7,472 nt of DNA, from positions 1 to 7,472 of the forward strand of contig JAUWIO010000026.1 in assembly GCA_030605305.1 (NCBI GenBank). The letters are read 5' to 3'. Positions 1-7,472 of this stretch are shown piece after piece (position 1 is the stretch's first letter; every line of letters starts with the position of its first letter). Under the pieces are notes generated by a model that ran no database searches, had not been told where the DNA came from, and was given only the letters and a program-made list of their open reading frames with translations. This DNA is from Actinomycetes bacterium. Its GTDB lineage: Bacteria > Actinomycetota > Aquicultoria > CAJVYJ01 > JAUVQD01. The position numbers and the translations under genes are program-made.

Positions 1-403
1 TATGCCGGCGATCGCGCCGCTGGCGCCGACCACGGTCTCGGCCGAGTCGGGAGCAGAGAGCACAAAGACGCCGGTAGCCAGGAATCCGGACAGCAAATAG
101 AAGGCCAAGAATCTCATCGACCCGAGACGGTCCTCGACGTTGTCGCCGAAGATCCACAAATAGAGCATGTTCCCACCGAGATGAAGCCAGCCCCCGTGAA
201 TAAAAAGGGAACTGGCGAAGCGGGCCGATAATTCGCGCGGGTCGGCCGCGAATGCCTCTATCCGCACGCCTTGCGGTATGACTCCGTTGGCGGAGAAGAA
301 GCCCGCCAGCTCCGAGCCCAGACTGAGCTCATAAAAGAAGACGATGAGATTGACCGCGATGAGCGTGACAGTGACGAACGGGAAACGTTCGGTCGGTATA
401 TTG

Positions 404-420
<17 letters not shown>
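1..420 (-). CDS. Rhomboid-family intramembrane serine protease (N-terminal 140 residues; runs off the window)
   Basis: Rhomboids cleave transmembrane substrates inside the membrane with a Ser-His dyad. The visible 140 residues show a first hydrophobic segment at about 14-31. A conserved block at 75-97 follows, with H75, H80 and N84 in an [15 protein letters not shown] motif; the His and Asn match the family's oxyanion-hole residues. A further membrane segment lies at about 103-121. The nucleophile motif GASG has Ser134. The catalytic His, expected in a later helix, lies beyond the window. The start is ATG at 420-418, which overlaps the last 17 nt of clpB. No strong Shine-Dalgarno precedes it, which suggests translational coupling to clpB. 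There is no room for a separate promoter outside the clpB coding sequence, so it is probably the sixth gene of the chaperone operon. Family assignment is firm; substrate and physiological role are unknown. Confidence 0.9.
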
Positions 421-2997
<2,577 letters not shown>

Positions 2998-3001
<4 letters not shown>

Positions 3002-3435
3002 TCGACGTCACCGTCCAGCACGATGCGGCGCACTAATTGGCGCGCCTTCGGGACCAGGACGAGATCGTAGCGTCGCCGGTTAGACGCTTGCTTTATTTCC
3101 TTATCCATACGCCGTTGTGCTTCGACCATCTCAGCCTCCATCGCCACGATTGTCTTCTCGATACCCTCCACTTTTTTCTGTAACTCCATGATTATTTTCA
3201 CTCCGGCCAAGTTGACCCCGGCATCTTGGGTCAATTGCTGAATATACTTTAGCCGGTCGATATCGCCCTCGGAATAGAGCCTGGTTCTTTTGGCTGTCCG
3301 CCCGGGCGACACCAGCTCTTTGCGCTCGTAGATCCGCAAAGTCTGGGGGTGCATCCCGGTCAGTCTAGCGGCCACGCTGATCATGTAGACCGGTTTCTCT
3401 TTGTCTGGATTGTTACGCTTCGCCGTCATGATCAC
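2998..3435 (-). CDS. hspR: HspR, MerR-family heat-shock repressor
   Basis: HspR represses dnaK and clpB operons by binding HAIR inverted repeats, with DnaK acting as co-repressor in studied actinobacteria. The 145-residue product has a MerR winged helix-turn-helix: helix-turn-helix at about 19-44 ([20 protein letters not shown]) and a wing at about 46-62 with [12 protein letters not shown] coiled-coil dimerisation helix follows at about 78-118. The short tail 123-140 carries the hydrophobic YDLVLVP stretch typical of HspR rather than of metal- or drug-sensing MerR proteins; it has no Cys residues. The gene is fourth in the operon, 1 nt after the dnaJ stop, and ends in a 4-nt overlap with clpB. 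The start is ambiguous: GTG at 3435 has AGGAG 7 nt upstream, while ATG at 3429 (143 residues) is preceded by GAGGTGATC, which matches the anti-Shine-Dalgarno closely. Both are plausible. Confidence 0.95.
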
Positions 3436-3447
3436 CTCATTGCTCCT
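3429..3447 (-). promoter_or_regulatory. Overlapping ribosome binding sites for hspR
   Basis: Two signals overlap at the dnaJ/hspR junction. AGGAG at 3447-3443 lies inside the end of dnaJ and is spaced 7 nt from GTG 3435. GAGGTGATC at 3438-3430 directly precedes ATG 3429, its GAGG core spaced 5 nt, and complements the 16S rRNA 3' end closely. Either or both starts may be used; they differ by two residues (Met-Ile). Confidence 0.65.
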
Positions 3448-4594
3448 GAGCTCGCGCCATCACTTGCGCCCGGGGGTCTATCTTCGATTTCTCAGCCAAT
3501 CGCGCCAGCAGCTCGCGTTCGTCCGGCTTGAGCTCCTTTGGCACCTCGATCTGCACCTTGGCCAGCAGATCGCCGGACGTGCCACCGCGCGACTTGGGGA
3601 AACCTTTGCCTTTGACGCGAAAGGTCTGCCCGTTCTGCGTCCCGGGCGGTATCCTCAGGCCGACTGTCCCGCCGACCGTCGGCACCCGGACTGTGGCCCC
3701 CAGCGCGGCCTCGGTGAAACTGAGCGGTAGATCGATATGAACGTTATTGCCGGCCCGCTTGAATATCGGATGATCGCGTACCTGGGCGATCATAAAGAGG
3801 TCCCCGGCCGCCGCTCCCCGGTGCCCGGCCTGGCCTTGGCCGCGATACTTGAGCTTCCCGCCGCTTTTCATACCCGCCGGGATGTTGACCGTGATCGTCT
3901 TCGCCTCGGGCAGCGTGCCGGCCCCGCCGCAAGTGCGGCAACGCTCCTTGACGACCGTGCCTTCACCGCCGCAGGTCGGACAGGCTTGCTTGATGCTGAA
4001 GAATCCCTGATTCTGGGCGACCGCGCCCCGGCCGCCGCATGTCTCGCATGTCGTGACTTGAGAACCGGGCTTGGCCCCAGCCCCTGAACAGGTCGAACAG
4101 GTCTGCCGCCGATCGATCTTGATGCGCTTAGTCGTACCTTCGAAAGCCTCGCGGAAACCAAGCGTCAGCGTATAAGAAAGATCCTCGCCCTTGGCCGCTG
4201 GACTTGCCTGACCGCCGCGGCCGCCAAAGAGGTCCTCGAAGACTGAGCCGAACCCGCCGGCCCCACCTCCGCCTCCGGAGTAGACATCCTGCCAACCGCC
4301 CGCTCCCGGACCGCCGGCCCCGCCGGCCCCGGCCCAGCCGCCGCCCGCTCCCGGACCGCCGGCCGCGAAGTACTCCCGTGGCTGATCATATTCGGTCCGC
4401 TTCTTATCGTTGCCGAGCCCATCATATGCCTCGGAGACATCCTTGAAGCGGTCCTCCGCCTTCTTGTCATTGGGGTTGGCGTCCGGGTGGTGCTTGCGGG
4501 CCAGCTTTCGATAGGCGTTCTTGATCTCCTTCTGGTCCGCGTTTCGTCCGACGCCCAGAGCTTTATAATAGTCCTTGATCTTTCCAGCGCTCAT
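3437..4594 (-). CDS. dnaJ: Chaperone protein DnaJ (Hsp40, class A)
   Basis: DnaJ delivers unfolded substrates to DnaK and stimulates its ATPase in the cytoplasm. The 385-residue protein has the full class A layout. The J domain spans about 8-72 with HPD at 36-38, the motif essential for DnaK stimulation. A Gly-rich G/F linker covers about 78-128. The zinc domain has four CxxCxGxG-type repeats starting at C166, C183, C205 and C219, the first reading CSTCSGAG. Two C-terminal substrate-binding beta domains fill the rest. The N-terminal KDYYKALGV motif resembles actinobacterial DnaJ1, the copy encoded in dnaK operons. The start ATG is 15 nt after the grpE stop. No strong Shine-Dalgarno lies in that gap (only a GAG about 12 nt before the ATG), so expression may rely on coupling to grpE. 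The G/F linker contains an in-frame duplication, listed separately. Confidence 0.98.
   Translation of the reverse strand: MSAGKIKDYYKALGVGRNADQKEIKNAYRKLARKHHPDANPNDKKAEDRFKDVSEAYDGLGNDKKRTEYDQPREYFAAGGPGAGGGWAGAGGAGGPGAGGWQDVYSGGGGGAGGFGSVFEDLFGGRGGQASPAAKGEDLSYTLTLGFREAFEGTTKRIKIDRRQTCSTCSGAGAKPGSQVTTCETCGGRGAVAQNQGFFSIKQACPTCGGEGTVVKERCRTCGGAGTLPEAKTITVNIPAGMKSGGKLKYRGQGQAGHRGAAAGDLFMIAQVRDHPIFKRAGNNVHIDLPLSFTEAALGATVRVPTVGGTVGLRIPPGTQNGQTFRVKGKGFPKSRGGTSGDLLAKVQIEVPKELKPDERELLARLAEKSKIDPRAQVMARAQEQ
4296..4364 (-). repeat. Two-copy 24-nt direct repeat in the DnaJ Gly-rich linker
   Basis: The 24-nt stretch at 4296-4319 recurs without change at 4341-4364. The 45-nt offset equals 15 codons, so the repeat is in frame. 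On the minus strand both copies fall in the G/F linker of DnaJ and encode an [12 protein letters not shown] peptide (about residues 78-86 and 93-101). Shorter GC-rich repeats lie between the copies. This looks like an in-frame duplication by replication slippage in a flexible segment, with no sign of frame damage. Confidence 0.85.
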
Positions 4595-4609
4595 TTTACA
4601 TACCGCTCG

Positions 4610-5158
4610 CTACTTCGCGACGCTCACCTTCGCGTGCCTGATGATATGGTCATGCAGGATATAGCCCTTCTCTAGAACCCTAAGGACCGTCCCTTCGGGA
4701 TACTCGCCGCTCTCCTCCTGCATGACAGCGGCGTGCAAATTCGGATCGAAAGGCTGCCCGATGGGCTCGACCGGGGTAAGCCCCTCTTTCGCCAACGCTT
4801 CCAGTAATTGATCGTGGACGAGTTTCATGCCGTCTTGGTAATCATCGAACTGATCGCCGTGGCCTTCATGGTCGAGCGCCCGCTCGAAATTGTCGATGAC
4901 GGGCAAGACCTCGCCAATAACGCCCTGCGAGGCCAGCTTTAAGAACTCGCTCTGCTCGCGGAGCATCCGCTTACGAAAGTTCTCAAACTCCGCTTTGAAG
5001 CGCTGCAGACTATCGAGGTACTCGGTCGCCTCTGCCCGGGACTTATCAAGTTCGGCCCGCAACTCCTCGGCATCGACCGGTTCGTCTTCGATTACCTCGT
5101 CCGCGAACGCGACTTCCTCCTCGTTCTCAAGTTCGTCTGGTTTATCGTCATCAATCAA
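4610..5158 (-). CDS. grpE: GrpE, nucleotide exchange factor for DnaK
   Basis: GrpE dimers release ADP from DnaK, resetting the Hsp70 cycle, and in many bacteria act as a thermosensor. The 182-residue protein begins with an acidic, probably disordered tail (1-30), then a long dimerising helix at about 31-75 containing RFKAEFENFRKR (53-64). It ends with the C-terminal beta domain that contacts the DnaK nucleotide-binding domain; the family signature covers about 136-181, including FDPNLHAAVMQ and the closing VLEKGYILHDHIIRHAKV. The start codon is TTG at 5158-5156, supported by AAGGAG at 5171-5166 with 7-nt spacing and by the absence of any in-frame ATG until about residue 65, inside the helix. 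The gene starts 21 nt after the dnaK stop and ends 15 nt before dnaJ. Confidence 0.97.
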   Translation of the reverse strand: MIDDDKPDELENEEEVAFADEVIEDEPVDAEELRAELDKSRAEATEYLDSLQRFKAEFENFRKRMLREQSEFLKLASQGVIGEVLPVIDNFERALDHEGHGDQFDDYQDGMKLVHDQLLEALAKEGLTPVEPIGQPFDPNLHAAVMQEESGEYPEGTVLRVLEKGYILHDHIIRHAKVSVAK

Positions 5159-5171
5159 GAGAATTCTCCTT
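5158..5171 (-). promoter_or_regulatory. grpE ribosome binding site deciding a TTG start
   Basis: AAGGAG at 5171-5166 is followed after 7 nt by TTG at 5158. No in-frame ATG or GTG nearby would keep the acidic N-terminal tail and the start of the long helix, so this site fixes the non-AUG start. Because TTG usually initiates less efficiently, it may lower GrpE synthesis relative to DnaK from the shared messenger, which is an inference. Confidence 0.8.
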
Positions 5172-5179
5172 AACTAAAC

Positions 5180-7021
5180 CTATTGCGCTTCTTCCTCATC
5201 AACGACTTCCGCGTCGATGACCTCATCTTCCTTAGGGCCTTGATCCTCTTGCTCCGACCCTTCGCCGCCCGCGCCTTCCTGGTCAGCTTGCGCTTGTTGG
5301 TAGACGACTTCCGCCAGCTTGTGAGCCTCTTGGGATAGCTTCTCGGTCGACGACTTGATGACTTCGACATCATCGCCCTTGAGTGCTTCCTTGGTCTCGT
5401 TCAATGACTCCTCGATACTGGCGCGGTCTTCTTCGCTGACCTTGTCTCCGACGTCCTTGACGGTCTTCTCGGTCGTATAGACGAGGTTGTCGGCCGTATT
5501 CCTCGCCTCAGCCTCTTCCTTGCGTTTGCTGTCTTCCTCCGCGTGCGAATCGGCCTCTTTGACCATCCGGTCGATATCCTCTTCGCCAAGCGCGGCGCTG
5601 GCGGTGATGGTGATCTTCTGTTCTTGCCCGGTTCCCATATCTTTGGCCGAGACATTGACTATGCCGTTGGCGTCAATATCGAAAGCCACTTCTACCTGCG
5701 GAATACCGCGCGGGGCGGGAGGGATACCAATAAGATGGAATCGACCCAAGGTCTTATTGTAAGCAGCCATCTCGCGTTCGCCCTGGAGGACGTGGACTTC
5801 GACTTGCGTCTGATTGTCCTCAGCGGTAGTGAATATCTCGCTGCGCTTCGTCGGGATCGTCGTGTTTCGCTCGATCAGCTTGGTGGCGACGCCGCCTTTG
5901 GTCTCGATTCCCAGCGACAGCGGGGTGACATCGAGTAAAAGGATGTCTTTGACTTCTCCCACCAAGACTCCGGCTTGGATTGCGGCGCCGATCGCCACGA
6001 CCTCATCGGGGTTGACGCCTTTGTGGGCTTCTTTGCCGGTGATCTCCTTGACCATATCGGCCACGGCCGGCATCCGGGTCGAACCACCTACGAGAATGAC
6101 ATGGTCGAGCTGATCGCCGGTGACACCGGCATCTTTCATGGCCTGCTCGACCGGATGGCGACTTTTATCGAGGAGATCGGCGGTCATCTTCTGGAACTCC
6201 GAGCGCGATAGGGTCATCTCGAGATGTTTGGGGCCGTTTTGATCAGCCGTGCCGAACGGCAGATTTATCGAAGTCTCCAAGGTGCTCGATAGCTCGACCT
6301 TGGCTTTTTCTGCCGCTTCCTTGAGGCGCTGCAGGGCCATCTTATCTTCGCGCAGATCAATGCCATTCTTGGCCTTGAAGTCCTCTGCCATCCAATCCAT
6401 AACGCGTTCGTCGAAATCGTCCCCCCCGAGGTGATTGTTGCCGCTGGTCGACTTGACCTCGAAGACGCCTTCGCCGATTTCCAGCACAGACACGTCAAAT
6501 GTGCCGCCGCCCAGATCGAAGACGAGAATAGTCTGGTCTTGCTCTTTGTCGAGGCCGTACGCCAAAGCGGCGGCCGTCGGTTCGTTGATGATGCGCAGTA
6601 CTTCAAGACCGGCTATCTTGCCGGCGTCTTTCGTCGCCTGGCGCTGCTGGTCCTCAAAATAGGCCGGGACTGTGACGACCGCCTGCGTTACCGGCTCACC
6701 CAAATAGGCCTCAGCGTCTCGCTTGAGTTTCTGCAAGATCTTCGCGGAAATCTCCTGCGGAGTATATTCTTTATCGTCGATCTTCACTTTGTGGTCGGTG
6801 CCCATCTCTCTTTTGATGGACGCGATCGTCCGGTCCGGATTGGTGATAGCCTGCCGCTTGGCGACCTCACCGACGAGCACCTCGCCCGTCTTAGAAAACG
6901 CCACCACCGACGGGGTCACCCGAGCACCCTCGGCATTCGGGATAATAGTCGGCTCGCCACCTTCCAGCACGGCCATCGCCGAGTTCGTCGTGCCTAGATC
7001 GATACCTAGGGCTTTTGCCAT
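5180..7021 (-). CDS. dnaK: Molecular chaperone DnaK (Hsp70)
   Basis: DnaK is the ATP-driven cytoplasmic Hsp70 that binds exposed hydrophobic segments, working with DnaJ and GrpE encoded just downstream. The 613 residues are complete. The N-terminal ATPase domain shows phosphate-1 IDLGTTNS (7-14), the [11 protein letters not shown] segment (146-156), phosphate-2 FDLGGGTFD (168-176) and adenosine motif VGGSTRMP (311-318). The interdomain linker region DVTPLSLG is at 364-371. The beta-sandwich substrate domain covers about 375-485, the helical lid about 486-580, and an acidic tail ends in [12 protein letters not shown] sequence. Between about 70 and 90 it lacks the insertion typical of diderm DnaK, matching the monoderm form. 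The start ATG has AAGGAG at 7036-7031 with 9-nt spacing. It is first in the operon and probably under HspR control; in studied actinobacteria DnaK is itself the HspR co-repressor. Confidence 0.99.
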   Translation of the reverse strand: MAKALGIDLGTTNSAMAVLEGGEPTIIPNAEGARVTPSVVAFSKTGEVLVGEVAKRQAITNPDRTIASIKREMGTDHKVKIDDKEYTPQEISAKILQKLKRDAEAYLGEPVTQAVVTVPAYFEDQQRQATKDAGKIAGLEVLRIINEPTAAALAYGLDKEQDQTILVFDLGGGTFDVSVLEIGEGVFEVKSTSGNNHLGGDDFDERVMDWMAEDFKAKNGIDLREDKMALQRLKEAAEKAKVELSSTLETSINLPFGTADQNGPKHLEMTLSRSEFQKMTADLLDKSRHPVEQAMKDAGVTGDQLDHVILVGGSTRMPAVADMVKEITGKEAHKGVNPDEVVAIGAAIQAGVLVGEVKDILLLDVTPLSLGIETKGGVATKLIERNTTIPTKRSEIFTTAEDNQTQVEVHVLQGEREMAAYNKTLGRFHLIGIPPAPRGIPQVEVAFDIDANGIVNVSAKDMGTGQEQKITITASAALGEEDIDRMVKEADSHAEEDSKRKEEAEARNTADNLVYTTEKTVKDVGDKVSEEDRASIEESLNETKEALKGDDVEVIKSSTEKLSQEAHKLAEVVYQQAQADQEGAGGEGSEQEDQGPKEDEVIDAEVVDEEEAQ

Positions 7022-7024
7022 ATC

Positions 7025-7045
7025 AAATCACTCCTTCAATGATTT
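7025..7045 (-). promoter_or_regulatory. Small hairpin over the dnaK Shine-Dalgarno
   Basis: Perfect 6-nt arms, AAATCA (7045-7040) and TGATTT (7030-7025), flank nine bases containing the AAGGAG ribosome binding site. In RNA the stem can extend by one U-G pair, leaving a seven-base loop. The structure is short and A/U-rich, so it would be weak. It could modulate initiation with temperature, or the dyad could be an operator, or it may be chance. Confidence 0.35.
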
Positions 7046-7063
7046 CTAATTCTTACTCACTCC

Positions 7064-7094
7064 ATTATAGATTATCTTAGCGTATGATTGTCAA
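7064..7094 (-). promoter_or_regulatory. dnaK operon promoter (housekeeping-sigma type, 19-nt spacer)
   Basis: On the minus strand TTGACA occupies 7094-7089 and TATAAT 7069-7064, both perfect consensus hexamers. The spacer is 19 nt rather than the usual 17. An A6 tract at 7101-7096, one base upstream of the -35, resembles a proximal UP element. Initiation is expected near 7057, giving a leader of about 35 nt before the dnaK ATG at 7021. It is the only good promoter candidate in the 160-nt gap ahead of dnaK and would drive the whole operon. Confidence 0.75.
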
Positions 7095-7095
7095 G
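7076..7095 (-). promoter_or_regulatory. Possible HspR operator (degenerate HAIR-like dyad)
   Basis: An imperfect dyad, CTTGAC at 7095-7090 and GCTAAG at 7081-7076, overlaps the -35 hexamer and spans the promoter spacer. The known HAIR consensus is CTTGAGT-N7-ACTCAAG. The left arm keeps CTTGA, but the right arm matches poorly and the total length is 20 rather than 21 nt. Position and the presence of hspR in the operon favour it; the sequence match alone is weak. Confidence 0.35.
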
Positions 7096-7150
7096 TTTTT
7101 TAGGACGCAGCAGCTCACAGTTTAGTTTACCCAGTTTTTCAGTGCAGAAA

Positions 7151-7179
7151 CCAGCAGCTCGGCGAGAGTCCGGCGCTGG
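7151..7179 (-). terminator. Terminator-like hairpin after the GGDEF gene
   Basis: Three nucleotides past the GGDEF stop codon, CCAGCG (7179-7174) can pair with TGCTGG (7156-7151), including one G-U pair. An inner CGG/CCG stem closes a seven-base loop, with a small internal bulge. It is followed by TTTCTG, a poor U-tract. It may be a modest intrinsic terminator separating the upstream gene from the dnaK promoter. Confidence 0.35.
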
Positions 7180-7181
7180 CG

Positions 7182-7472
7182 TCAGGAGAGGATATCGGTA
7201 GCGGTGACGGCGGCGTCAACCAGTTCGCCAGCGGGCGCGGCGACCGTATTGCGTTTCGACTTGGCCTCATAAAGGGCCTGATCGGCCTGGTAGATAAGAT
7301 CCGACTTGCTGGCAGCGCTGCTCGGATAGTTCGCTACACCAAGGCTGATCGTCAGATTAATCTTATGCTCAGTGCCGCCACCGGTGAAGACAGCTTTTTC
7401 CACCTCGTCGCGGAGTTTCTCGCTGACGACATACGCGTCCTGGAAGTGCGTTTCCGGAAGGATGATGACAAA
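7182..7472 (-). CDS. GGDEF-domain protein, probable diguanylate cyclase (C-terminal 96 residues)
   Basis: GGDEF domains make the second messenger cyclic di-GMP from two GTP. The visible part opens with FVIILPET, which in this family directly follows the GGDE of the active-site loop, so the catalytic motif itself lies just beyond the window and cannot be judged. Later landmarks are present: an ISLGVA strand at about residues 44-49 of the fragment and the closing helix ADQALYEAKSKRN at about 66-78. About 18 residues of non-domain tail follow before a TGA stop at 7184-7182. Reading frame is open to the window edge, so this is the 3' end of a longer gene. It lies upstream of the dnaK promoter on the same strand and is probably a separate transcription unit. 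Whether it is an active cyclase, and its sensory domain, are unknown. Confidence 0.9.
   Translation of the reverse strand, partial: FVIILPETHFQDAYVVSEKLRDEVEKAVFTGGGTEHKINLTISLGVANYPSSAASKSDLIYQADQALYEAKSKRNTVAAPAGELVDAAVTATDILS

Larger units (their letters stand above)
7022..7181. other. Regulatory intergenic region between the GGDEF gene and dnaK
   Basis: This 160-nt gap is clearly AT-richer than the flanking genes. It carries the terminator-like hairpin, the promoter, the candidate HspR dyad, the leader and the dnaK ribosome binding site. It also has a GGAGTGA heptamer twice on the minus strand (7063-7057, at the expected transcription start, and 7034-7028, in the ribosome binding site) and a 9-nt direct repeat on the plus strand at 7108-7116 and 7152-7160. 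I see no small gene and no CIRCE element in it. Confidence 0.7.

Noticed and set aside
3744..4470. Several overlapping open frames on both strands across dnaJ
   Set aside because: The Gly/Ala/Arg-rich DnaJ linker and zinc domain create stop-poor GC-rich alternate frames. Their products are low-complexity Arg/Pro/Ala strings, while the DnaJ frame is complete.
6431..6997. Long plus-strand open frame opposite dnaK (188 codons)
   Set aside because: Antisense frames over dnaK are a familiar by-product of its codon use. The product shows no family features and the minus strand is unmistakably DnaK throughout.
7028..7063. Repeated GGAGTGA heptamer as an operator pair
   Set aside because: Two seven-base copies, one of which is simply the dnaK ribosome binding site, are too short and too purine-rich to claim as a regulatory repeat.
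7022..7181. CIRCE (HrcA) operator upstream of dnaK
   Set aside because: TTAGCACTC-N9-GAGTGCTAA is absent. Isolated GAGTG strings and the AAATCA-N9-TGATTT dyad do not match it, and the operon encodes HspR instead.

Overview
The window carries a heat-shock chaperone operon read entirely on the minus strand, so transcription runs from high to low coordinates. The order is dnaK, grpE, dnaJ, hspR, clpB and the start of a rhomboid-family membrane protease gene. At the high-coordinate edge, the end of a GGDEF-domain (diguanylate cyclase-type) gene lies on the same strand upstream of dnaK. There are no RNA genes, mobile elements or CRISPR arrays that I can support.

Organism: the dnaK-grpE-dnaJ-hspR order, with a MerR-type HspR repressor rather than HrcA/CIRCE, is the classic actinobacterial arrangement. 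DnaK also lacks the insertion of about two dozen residues near position 75 that is typical of diderm (Gram-negative) DnaK. The base composition is moderately GC-rich, below that of streptomycetes or mycobacteria, and Ile ATA codons are used freely. I infer a deep-branching member of Actinomycetota; Chloroflexota or another HspR-bearing monoderm lineage is not excluded.

Layout: 7472-7182 is the C-terminal part of the GGDEF protein, followed by a modest terminator-like hairpin. The 160-nt spacer 7181-7022 holds a promoter with perfect TTGACA and TATAAT hexamers separated by an unusually long 19 nt. An imperfect HspR-site-like dyad lies between them, and a small hairpin sits over the dnaK ribosome binding site. 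The five chaperone genes follow with gaps of only 21, 15 and 1 nt, then a 4-nt overlap (hspR/clpB) and a 17-nt overlap (clpB/rhomboid). No internal terminator is visible, so all six genes probably form one transcription unit.

How they work together: DnaK, DnaJ and GrpE form the Hsp70 cycle, and ClpB works with them to pull apart aggregates. HspR, which in studied actinobacteria uses DnaK as co-repressor, would close the operon when free DnaK is plentiful. The co-located rhomboid protease suggests that a membrane proteolysis function shares this control. The gene content is conventional; the points deserving a second look are the promoter architecture, the leader hairpin and the rhomboid linkage.
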